This document shows, piece by piece, positions 37,985 to 49,600 of a DNA stretch of 64,000 nt. Made by a program: the position numbers and the translations under genes. Source of the DNA: Xestospongia bergquistia (Eukaryota; Porifera; Demospongiae; Haplosclerida; Petrosiidae); contig OZ014413.1 in the NCBI GenBank assembly GCA_963965975.1, positions 7,528,501-7,592,500 of the forward strand, read 5' to 3'. The notes beneath the pieces were generated by a model. That model did no database searches, had not been told where the DNA came from, and was given only the letters and a program-made list of their open reading frames with translations. The first letter of the stretch is position 1. The number at the start of each line of letters is the position of its first letter.

Positions 37985-40900
37985 TTGTTTGTATTTCTAC
38001 TTTTGTACATACAAAATAATACAATCAAAGTTTTTTGGTTTTGTAATGAGTGATTGATTAATAGTATCATCTGAAAACATGATTTCAATCAATTGCTATC
38101 TTCTATATTTTTTCATAATTTTGTCTTTTTTAGATTGTGTCTGTTCCAATTTGCTTGACTAATTGTGATCACTAAAAAAATCAATTAATCATTCTTTTTT
38201 TCATGAAAGTACATGTATAGATATTATATGTACTTTCCTTTTGTTTATTGCTGATTTGTATTTGTTCTGATTGATCTCATTAATAATTATAATTATTATT
38301 CAAAATTTTCATTATTGATAACTCAATCTTGTTTTTTGTTAATTTTGTCTTCTTGCGATCTTTGTTGTTGATTTGTTTTTGATAATGATACCAATACTTT
38401 AGTTCAGTTTGAACATGGGAAAATTGTTGTGTGACTGGAAAAATAGCCCATTACCAGATACCACCACTACTACACACTAGATAAACAGCAGCTGCATAGT
38501 GGTGGGTTAAGAGACTTACACATGTCACGTTCAATTATTATACATGTACGTGTCATACAGTTCCTGATTGATGAAATTTCACTCATTCCTTTCTAGATCG
38601 AGTATATAAGACCATGCTTTGTTTGTGTGTGCATGTGTTAGTGTACATGTATATGTGTTGTTTATGCTTATTTCTATAATGGTCTGTTTGTGTGTATGTA
38701 TATGTGTCCCTAGGTATATGTGTGTGTACATCTTAACAGGCTGTTGTGTGTATGTATGAATGCCCCCCTGGGGTGTATTGTGAGTACATTTATATGGCCC
38801 GTTGTATGTATGCATATGTATGTGCCCTGAGATGTATTGTGTGTGTCTATGTGTATATGTAACCATGTGCACGAGTACAGTTTGTGTATGTGTGTGTGCT
38901 CATATGTGTTAAGTTTATGTGCCAATGTGCAGCACACTTCCACGTGTAGGCGTCAACTTATTTTTTTAAATTTATTAATCGATTAAGAGTAATTACACCA
39001 ATGTACATGTGGTTCTCTGATAGTGATATATATACACAAGTACATGGTGAGTAGGTGTCAATGTGTGTGGTGTGTTTTAATTCGTTAATCGATCAAGAGT
39101 AATTAATAGACCAAAGCACATTGTGATCATGAACCATTGCCATAGTGACATATACATAGTATATTACTAGTACTATAGTATTGAACATATACATATACAT
39201 GCAGAGATTAGGAAGACACAATAGTAGATGCATGTAGAAGGTGAGATAACAATTAGCACTCGAGTAAACAATTTAAGCTCAAGCATTAAAATCTGATTTG
39301 AAATTCATAAACGGCAGGTGATACGTTCAAATGACAGGTGACTTTGATCAGAAGTCATACAATATATGATACATTTATATTATGTTTTGTGATTTTATTA
39401 ACATTATACAATAACAACAGCTTTGTCTATTTAATTATCTGACATTATCTAGACAAGTAATATACACATTACACCACAAATTAGAAGCCTTTAATTACAA
39501 ATTGAAGACATCATTTGCAAACACTAGATTACACGATTCAAATTCCTACCAGCTGTGCTTAATTTATTCCAGGCTAATATCCTTACAGTATAGCACATAT
39601 GTCGTTCTCGTTATGTTTTCATGTAAAGTGTACATCTCACAGCTGAAGGATATTTGCTGTCTTGATTAGTAAGTCATATTGTATTGTTAATATTTGTACA
39701 ATGCCATTACAACTATAATAATATTGACCTGTTGTGAGGAAATGTTTTTTTAATATTGTGTTAAAGGTTAGGCAATGTTAGTTTATGCTTTAACTTGTAG
39801 AAAATATTTTATGATACTTTGTTGACATATCCTCTAAGCTATGACTTCAAGTCGCTTACTTTGTTATTGTTATTTGCGAACATTCATCAACGCACCCAGC
39901 TATTTATCCATTCATCTATCTATCCATCTATCCACCTACTTTTAATAAACCATTCAATGCAATTAATAAACTGATACCTATTCATACCTCCTACTCACAA
40001 CACAACTCCGCACCTATGTTTACTACCATAACATCCCACAGGTATGTACCATTATAGTAGCACAATGTAAGTATACGTCAAGTGATATAGCATTGCTTTC
40101 ATCAGAATAACAATTATAGTAGCGTTATATAATATACGTAAGAACAATTATAATGACATTATATATAGACTACATTATAGATGTATGGGATAGGAATGTA
40201 CCAATATAAACTGTTTAGTCAAGTGTAGATCATAAAAGACTGATTACATGAATCGGAAATGCATACAACAACAAATAATATAACAACTCACGTCTTGATT
40301 GTACTAGGGATGAACTAACCTACACATTTAGATAATGTGAGAGGTTATGATATGAGTGAGCCTTACACTTAAAGTGGTGAATATGCTGACAGTAATATCA
40401 CTTAGTTAGTTGCTTTTATAATGCATTGCTCTAGATACAATTGGCAATAGACAGTTGGTACCAGCTGCAACACAATTTACAATTCGGTGCTATTATATGT
40501 GTCATCCATTAATCTATACTATTCACCAATACATCCATCCATATGACCAAGCACTCACTAATCTATCCATCCATCCATCTATCCAGTCATCCATTAATCT
40601 ATACTATTCACCAATACATCCATCCAAATGACCAAGCACTCACTAATCTATCCATCCATCCATCTATCCAGTCATCCATTAATCTATACTATTCACCAAT
40701 ACATCCATCCACATATGACCAAGCATTCACTAATCTATCCATCCATCTATCTATCCAGTCATCCATTAATCTATACTATTCACCAATACATCCATCCATA
40801 TGACCAAGCATTCACTAATCTATCCATCCATCTATCTATCCAGTCATCCATTAAGAAATGAAAAGCATTTGTCATAAGAAGCACAGGTGGTAGATAGAGT

Positions 40901-41827
40901 AAGCTATTGTCTATTATTATATATTTCAATGTTGTGGTTATTTACAACACCTTGCTTAGTAGACAAATGTCATTTCAATCAATTTCAAAATTCACTCTAC
41001 TCTATTTGGATAGCATACCTGATATGTTTGGTTAAGAAGAACTTTCCCTTTAATTTATGATTTCCTTCTGTAAACAAGTGATTCCTTTTATGTGTTAAAT
41101 TTGTGTCATTTAGATTGAGAAAACAATACTATCAAAACAACTCTGTTGTGGCTATCTAATAATAGATCAGTTTAAAGTTATCAAAACAAGAACACACTAC
41201 TCACAAACATGTACATAACCCAGCTTTGACTGTAAAGTTCAAGTTGATATTTTAATTTTCAATGTAAGGAACTTTATTATTGAAATCATAGGAAATATTA
41301 TATTATTGTTGGGGTACAAAAAGTAGATTAGTTTGCACTGCAAACTGAATTCCATTAGGCCAGCATGGATCAAAAATATATTCACACAGATAAATTTGCA
41401 AATAATAATTTATGGAATGGCAAAAATAAATGATGATTGAATCAATGTGTATGATTTGAATCAAAAAAGTCTAGTTATAAACAGAGAAGAGAGAAAGGTC
41501 TAGTTGTCAAAAATAAACGTACGTCCTGAAAAGGATAAACAATAGTAGATTGAGTATGAGGTAATGTGAGAAGAAAAAATAAGAAAAAATTGACTAAGTT
41601 TTTTTCTGCACGAATGTGCTATGTATGAGCATCATGTATACAAATGAGTGTATGCAAAAAGGTATACAAAAATCATAAGTGACACCATGGAAAGCTGACA
41701 TGACAAGTAGTGTCCAATGTAAAGGTGAGGAGAGAGAAGCAGATTAAGAGGGGCTAAGAAAAAACAAAAAGGATATTGCGAATATCTCTCACATATTTTT
41801 TGACTAAGGTTGTCATCTGTTACAAAT
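37985..41827. other. Intergenic region between convergent KLF genes
   Basis: No gene was seen. The region holds a TG-rich stretch (38620-38920), a diverged duplication at 38945-38995 and 39050-39106 (both with TTAATCGATNAAGAGTAATTA-like cores), TCCA-type simple repeats near 39895, and the tandem array at 40501. Both KLF 3' UTRs must lie here. A possible minus-strand AATAAA is at 41278-41273. Confidence 0.6.
40501..40853. repeat. 85-87-bp tandem repeat, about four copies
   Basis: The landmark ATGACCAAGCA recurs at 40543, 40628, 40715 and 40800. Each unit contains CTAATCTATCCATCCATC and CAGTCATCCATTAATCTATA. Since 85 is not a multiple of 3, the open frames across it are accidental. Confidence 0.93.
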
Positions 41828-43094
41828 CTATTGATGCCGTTTGAGATGGAGGGCAAGATGGTCAGATCGAGCAAAGGCACGATCACAGTGAGGACATTTA
41901 AATGGTTTAACACCAGTATGCTTTCGATAGTGTCGAGTGAGTTCATCTGAACGAGCAAATTTCCAATTACAGCCTTCCCAAGTGCATTTGTAAGGTTTTT
42001 CACCAGTGTGCGTTCTCTGGTGAGCTTTAAGGTGAGAGCTTTTAGTATAGACTTTGTTACAACCGGGATAAGTACAGCGATGTACACGTTTGTTTCTCTG
42101 AGGTGGTTTAGCATAATAGTAAACAGCATTCATTAATTCGTAAGGGTTGTAAGGTGTTGACATGGTTGGGACAGGCTGCGGAGCAACCATCATAGGATAA
42201 GTAGTTGGAGCAGCAGCACCATCCTTGGACATTACTGGTGAAGAAGGATTTGAACTTGGTGGTGTCATTGGATAATGGTGAAGGGGAGTTGAAGTGTACA
42301 TGCTGTTAGAGGAATAAGAGTAGGCCTGAGCGTTCACATTGAGGTTAATGTTGACTGTTGTGTTGGAGTAAGGTGATGCCGATGGAATTGCATGAAAGTC
42401 TGGTAAGTGTGAAGGCATCGAGACAGGAGGAGCAGGTCTTACTGGAAGGAGAGACGAGTTCTTTGCTTCATGCATTGCTGGGTAATGCTGAAGTTGACTA
42501 ATAGAGGCATTCATCTCTGCTTTGACTTTGATGGCTTCTTCCATACTGCAGCTAGCATGGGGAAACTCGGATTTGACGACAGTGGGATCAATGTCAATTT
42601 CTCGGAGGATATCGTCAATTGAGCCAGGACTAGTGACACTGCAGCAATCACTTTGATTACCAAGGTAACACTCCATTTCTCTTTGAGTCTGTAGAAAACA
42701 AGACAGAAGAGTGATTAATTAAATTTTATTACCACAGACAGTGAGGCGCCAGAGAAAATTGTACTTTCAGAAGTCTGTAATTAAATAGTAATAGTTGCCT
42801 ACAATAACAACAAACCACAGGTAGTGGCCTTTTACTCTAGGACTTCCGAAAAACAACAAGGCACTCTCACGGCAAACAAGATATAGCAATTACTTTTGTT
42901 ATTTTATGAATTACCTTTTGTATTTCTTCGTCAGAATGAAAAGCATCGTCGTCGTAATACACATTTTGCTGCGGGACACTAGGCGGGCTCGGCGTTCCTT
43001 CGAGCGAGTAGTAGCGATCTGCGTGGGGCATCGGAGCACCACAGGTCATGTAGTTTGACATAGGAACTGGATGAGGACACATTGCAACAGCCAT
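41828..43094 (-). CDS. KLF: Kruppel-like factor, two exons, 346 residues
   Basis: Exon 1 runs 43094-42915 (60 codons, [16 protein letters not shown] to DEEIQK). Exon 2 runs 42688-41828, in phase 0, ending LKRHQ-TAG. The three C2H2 fingers at 265-345 are C265/C270/H283/H287, C295/C300/H313/H317 and C325/C328/H341/H345. They carry [31 protein letters not shown] and [15 protein letters not shown], almost identical to vertebrate KLF fingers, and sit at the very C-terminus as usual. The N-terminal part has a possible acidic-hydrophobic activation segment, [13 protein letters not shown] (about 83-95), followed by two psi-KxE SUMO matches, VKSE (K99) and VKAE (K116). A Pro/Ser/Tyr-rich region precedes the fingers. 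The finger sequence sits between the KLF3/8/12 and KLF5 types, and I cannot assign orthology. It lies tail-to-tail with the other KLF and head-to-head with the gene at 43697. Confidence 0.95.
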
Positions 43095-43696
43095 TGTTTT
43101 TCTCTGCTTAATGTTTTCTGATACCAGATCAGTAAATAGAAAATTGCGACTATGAGCGTTAAGTAATAAATTGCTTGATTACCAACCGAGGTGACCTGAT
43201 TTCTCTGTTGACTGAAGATTTTTTGCAGCTATCGAAGCTGTTGGTTTCTGGTGAATGTCAATATGAGACGAAACGACCAGCGTACTCTTTCAGATGAGTA
43301 GATCCCTGAAGTCTTGCGCGGCAAGGGGGGATCAAGTTTATGATGAAGAATCACTGAAATTTGAACTGCACAGCAGAACAAGAGAGCCAGTACCTTTCCA
43401 GATCAACTGGAGCACACAACTCGTGACGAGACCAGCTCGTAATGATGGACGAGAACCCGCTCGTCAATGCTATAGCCAGCTATAGCCTCGAGGCTTTCAA
43501 AATGCCTTTCAAACTGTTCAGGAATTAGCAATCACAGCGGTGCTGTATTGATTGGAGCAATAAGCTCATTCCAGTTTTATCCTCGATGACTCTGGAAATC
43601 ACGTGGTCCAGCCTAAAAATTATATTACGATCTCCTGAACAAAATTTTGAAATGCCATGGCAACTTTAAAATTTATCAATAATCACCACATGGAAT
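43095..43696. promoter_or_regulatory. Divergent promoter of KLF (minus) and unknown gene (plus)
   Basis: This 602-bp region is richer in GC than its surroundings. It contains CACGTG at 43600-43605 and, at 43420-43474, a cluster of alternating CTCGT and ACGAG blocks (CTCGTGACGAG, AGCTCGTAATG, GGACGAGAACC, GCTCGTC). A 63-codon open frame at 43294-43485 falls across this cluster and is not convincing as a gene. Confidence 0.55.
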
Positions 43697-46600
43697 ATGG
43701 CTGGAGTAAAGGAGACGTTCAAATCCTTTTCCCAAAAGAAAAGGCCGCAACTCCAGCGTCAGTTTCCGTTTTTAAGAGAATATCAAATATCAAACAAACT
43801 TAAAAAGTTATGGGAGCAACATCAGTCTGGAACTAGAATAAATAAATCAAAACAATTACAATCTTCAGCCTGCAAAATGACAAGAGGTAAGCATATTACA
43901 TAGTCATTAAGAGAACTACAATAGATATTGATAAGAATATGACCTTCACTATTTGATGTTTAGATTTTTTGTGTGTACGTGGGTGGGTGGGTGTGTCTGT
44001 ATAAATTGGTACACTTAGAAATATGTCCACGAAATTTTTTTTACATGAAATATATATAAAATGTCTGAACACATATTCTACTAGTTAAATACATTACAGC
44101 TGTCTATTTTCGACATGTGATAAAGCATCCTGAAGTGTCCTTATTTAAGAGTATACTACAACTAATTATCCTTATTATAAAGCTATCTTTAATACAGAGT
44201 TTCCTGTAGTGTTCCATTATAATAAGTTTATAATACTGTATAATCATTGTATCTAACAATTTGTAAAGAATAGGAAACAAGAAGGATCCATGTTCAGATA
44301 AAATACCCTTCTGTCTAGTCTAAGAACCTTCATGTGGTTTGTGGCACAGTTGTGGCTCTTGAAGGCAGGACTTAACTTTAGCTCAAAACAAGGTGTTAAT
44401 TAACTTTCTGATGAGATGGTATATGACAAAATAAAAGTACTACTAATACAATCAACACTTATATATACATATTTAGTGTATATTGTAGATACAATGTATT
44501 GACTTGGAGGTTTAGGATAGAGCTTTGTAAGATTGCTAAGATAACCTTTTTATTTGACTTAACATTAGCTGGCTTTGTTGTGATGAGTTTATTTTCTCTG
44601 GATATTGTGTATTCGTTTGAACTGAAACTTTACAAAAGGAGAACTATCCAGAATTCATATAAAATACCTACATGTACCTGTATTAAGACATGTACATATG
44701 TTCTTTAGTGAGATGTGGTACAGTGCATGTACATTATGTTAAGACTCCATGTATCTCTATAGTACATTAGCAAGTACATTAGTATTGGTACATACTATAA
44801 TGTGCTTTATTGTATTGTAAGCTTTAAACCATTCATTGTCAACTAGTTTCCCTACAGAAAGTTAAGGAGTTCCATTTGGAAAATGACCATGATGACTTAC
44901 TTGTTACATGTATGTGATTACAAGTGTACATGTTTAACATCAAAGAGGCTATAATGTCACATGACAACTTAGCACAGTTATTGTAATATCAACATTAATG
45001 TCTTTGATCTACAACTTTTAACATACATAATAGCTCTGTTGTAAACCCCTATAGAGAACACAGTAGGTTTCTAAAAGAAATATATGATAACCTGCCCACT
45101 TAAGTTAGGGACCACACTGTATTTGGCACCATCTAATCCACTGTGAATAGTCTTGTTTCCTTGGGCAACTGACTATTGGTTATTGATGATTGAATGGGAA
45201 GATTTTGAGAAAGGAAATTACAAGTGCTTGACAATATAGATAATATAACTACTATTACTTTTCTTAAAGCTACACATTCCTTTTCTGTAAAGACATTGTC
45301 ATAATATTATTTATGTTATTGTTATTATTTCTGAAATGGTGATAGCATTTAAAAGACTTACATGTTTTGTACATGTACTTGATATTTGTTTGCTAGATAC
45401 ATAAACTGAAATACTTGTTCTTGAAAGTGACTTACATAGAGGATGTCCCTATTATTACAGCCATCAAAACATTGTTTGATTACGTTTACAGTTTGTTCAT
45501 ATGTATTGTGTTCTGGAGGTTGACCCTGTTAATTTTATCAATTTATTAATTGTACATACATTAATCTTGCATTTCCTTCAAATTGAATAAATTTAAATTT
45601 CTATTAGACATGAGGTTTGAAAGAATTGTATTTATAAAAACTGTCCTTAATTGTTTTGAATGATGCAAATATCACAGTGAAAAGTCTAATGACTGAGTTA
45701 CTACTGGTAATTCATTGTACATACATGTACATGTTGTTGACGCATTATTAACGTTATACGTATTTCTGTGATTGATGATTATCGTTTATAATTTGCTTTC
45801 TTTTACACATCAAATCAAGTCTTAATTGACAGTTTACAAACAGTTGATCAAGTGGTATCGACTCTACTGTAAACAATTGAATTCCTGGACCTTGAGAACT
45901 CGTCCTTTTGTCTAGTATATCTGTGTATAAATTATGTCATTATTTTTAAAGAATAGATTACGTTACTGCAATCATTAACATACTAGATGAAATCACTGGA
46001 CAATATTATTAGTAAAGTCTATACTAGTGAACATTGCTTACCACAGTGACTAAAAGTACATGTCTGCCATTATTAAGCTCTACACTAGCTACATACCACA
46101 GTGATCTAAGATAGCTACCATTAGTAAGGTCTAGACTAGCGAATATCAGTACTTACCACAGTGACCTAGGATAGCCACAACTAGTAAATGAACTATAATT
46201 ACGATTATAGCTTAACTACATACATAGTACATACTATATACATTAATACATTCTGATATACTTCATTCCACTACACTTAGTATATACAATTGATATATAT
46301 ATTTATTGAGGTATATCAAGTTTTTGATAGTTGGTATATACTTACTTTTATGAAGTGTAAAGTTAATGTTGTTTTCTTAACACCTGAATAGCATTTGTTT
46401 GGTTTAATATGTAACACAAAATGTTTACCTTGTAAGAAAATGGGAGTTGTTGATTGTTTAAAATGTTTTGTTTTATTCGGTGAAAATATAGATAATGATT
46501 GTATAGCATTATGCTTGAACTTGTTTGTGTGTGTGTGTGCTTGTTTTGTTGTAATCTTGTAATATATTTAAGAATCACCTATTCAATGGTAGTTTAAACT

Positions 46601-49600
46601 CCAAGCATTATTAGTTAGCATTCTCATGGAACTGTGATTTAAAAACAGCTGTTTTAATACGAACCAAAACTCTTGTATATAAAATAATGGAATAATATCC
46701 TATCAGAACTTCAGTGTTCATCTCAGCATGTACATTATTAGACTCAAATTATACTTCTGTTGTGTGCTTGATATCTGGCTTTATGACATCATATCCTGTA
46801 ATGTTGACAATGTTAAAAATGACCTATATTATTGTCATATAGTAGTAGTTTCATATTACTGTGTAATAAAAGTTGGAGGCGTCAGTATTACTACGACTAT
46901 AAAAATGTAGTTCACCCATAGTATTATATTATGCAAACTTTGTATTGTTACATTACTTTATCATTATGTAACAGTAACTATTACAACAGAACAAAGGCCT
47001 ATTTGTTGAGTATCATAAATTGTAGACAGTATTTTGTTGATGATAGATAACATAATCACATTAGCAATTTTTCTTGAAAATGTTTTCAGATTTAGCCTTT
47101 GTCATAACAGGGTATACATATATGTCTGATGAGGACTGTCTGTATGACCTGAAGGGCCCTCCTTTAGCCAACCTTCTCTCTGTTGTCTTCAATAAGACCT
47201 CTGTAACCACAAGGCTGTGTTGTTGACATAACTGGCATCCATAAATTTGAATTATTGCTTACATACATATAAAATATTATGATATTGTACAATGAATGTA
47301 ATAATGTGTGTTTGTGTGAATGTGTAATACTGCAATGAGATAGCACATACCATATAAGGAATGATTTTCCTTTCTAATGAATTATTATGACATAAATGTT
47401 ACTGTCTTTGCCTAATTTACTTTGATGTATGACTTAAGTTCAACATAAAAGTATGAACAGTCTGACTGTCTATCTAGTCATTCATCCACTCACATGTCTT
47501 GTTTTAAAGTAAGCTATTTATATTGGATGTTATCTTCTTGAACTCTAAACTAACTCTAAGCACTTACATACTCTAAGTCCATCATTGTAAAATGATTAAC
47601 AGCATTTTGTAATTTAGACAGCTAATTAATAGTACATTCTTGGCAATAGTTAGCACGTTGCTGTAGCTCGTGATCCATTAAAATGAGTGATTTTTTGTGT
47701 CCTAATTTGTTGGCATGTAGTAAATAACAGATGTATTCATAGATGTACAAAAAAACTTGTACTATGCATGTACATTACTTGTACTGTATTTACACTCAAA
47801 TCAAGGTTTCATTCTTACTCTCTCATGTATAAATAGTCATAATCCTATGCATTGAGACATTAACACACAATACTACATTGTTCAAGTTTTGTTCTGTCTT
47901 CATTGAATGAAATTACTCCATTAATAAGGCAGGATTTTCATACACGAGACAGGTACTGTTAACTACTTAATTCTATTATTTTAGAATGTAGACATAATGA
48001 TACCTATAATAGACCAGTTCAAGAATGATACAACAATTTTTAAGAGAGTGGAATTTATACCTTTATGTATTATTGTCTAATAGTAAAAGGCTCACATGTT
48101 TCCTACATGTACTAGTTCTAATTTGATTTTACATTGCAGTGCTGGACATAAACAGACTGTTTCACGATACATGTCAAATATTTCATTTATATCTATATGT
48201 CATTGTATTAAACTACATTTTATGTTGTTTCCTACACCTCCAAACATTGCTATCTAGAAGCATTATAACACCAGCATATTATTGTGTTTACATATCTGCT
48301 TTGCTTACATGGTAAGTAAATACCAACAGAAGTTACTCAAAGCCACATTGAATCCATATACATAACAATAGATTCTTTCACATATTAAAATAGTTTCTAT
48401 CTAATTAGCCTTTATTGGGTAGTTGGTTAAGCTGAGGGCCAGTTTATTGTTATAAACCATACAAGTGTCTACTAACAGAATTAGTCCATACTGAATGAGT
48501 GGGTTAATATATATATATAATACATGTATCTGTGATATCTACATTGTGCTATAGTATAGTTAACTGTTTGTGACGTATATGGTCAGTCATTGCTGATGTG
48601 ATAGTTACTTCATTCTTGCCATTCTAAGCTTTTTTAATGATCAAACATTTTTGCCACATATAGTAGAGAACTAATGTTGATAATGAGTGATGTTTGCCTA
48701 TAAATATCACAAAAGGAGTTAGTGTTAGGTGAAGGTAAAACATATACTGTTATTACATGTCTATTATGTACTTGGTCCTTATAGCCCAACAGGTCTAGAG
48801 TCTAGACTAGTAAACATTACACAATGCCCTGAGTAGCTATCATCAGTAGTTTATGAACACCACAGTGACCTAGAATAGCTACCATTAGTAAGCTCTAAAC
48901 TGGTGAACATTGGTACTTACCACACCAACATTAGATAGCTACCATTAGTAATCTCTAGACTAGTGAACAGTAATACTTACCAAGGTGACTTAACTTTGAA
49001 ATAACTACTATTAGATATCATTATTGTACTCACTAGTAATCCATCATGATTATATTATTGGAACCTATACTGTTTGTTCTATTGCTTCATTCCTTATATT
49101 ATTGAAGCTGAAATGAAATATGTAAGACTTCAGATATACACGTGCTGTTGCTAAAATAATGCGTATAATAATTAGTAAGGAATTTTACTTGTTTTCTGAA
49201 TGGCAGTAAAGATTTTCCTTTATTTGACTAAGTTATCACATCACTATATCATATTCACTTGTTCTTATTAGCTTGACTATCATACCTTGAAATGACCTTT
49301 TTTTTCTTATAATCACAATGGAGATCTACCGTCTCCTAACCTCAAAGTGTACATTAGAGCCCCTTCCTACGCTTAATTCAATGCAATATGTTATTAGAGC
49401 TGTGTGCCTAGCTAACTGTAAAGAAACACCTTACCAAACACTTGGGAATTGTGATGGCTCTGACACCAATGTTATTTTAATCATTGATCCACATAACATG
49501 TTTCTTCAATAGATGGAGACCTCCTTTATCAAACTTATAATGATGATATTGTATATTATAATACAAAGGTGTTTCCCATTGTGGTTTATGGTGATAATTG

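Noticed and set aside
38579..38943. His/Thr-rich minus-strand frames
   Set aside because: Translation of a TG-rich simple-repeat stretch.
40543..40861. Open frames of 77-86 codons
   Set aside because: They cross an 85-87-bp tandem repeat whose period is not a multiple of three; low-complexity Ile/His/Pro/Ser translation.
41632..42129. Minus-strand frame of 165 codons overlapping the compact KLF
   Set aside because: It is a shifted-frame shadow of the zinc-finger exon.
43294..43485. 63-codon plus-strand frame
   Set aside because: It lies in the divergent promoter and is caused by GC-richer sequence with CTCGT/ACGAG repeats; no splice or domain support.
49318..49512. 64-codon frame starting MEIYRLLTSKC
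   Set aside because: No splice, domain or composition support; lies in an intron of the plus-strand gene.
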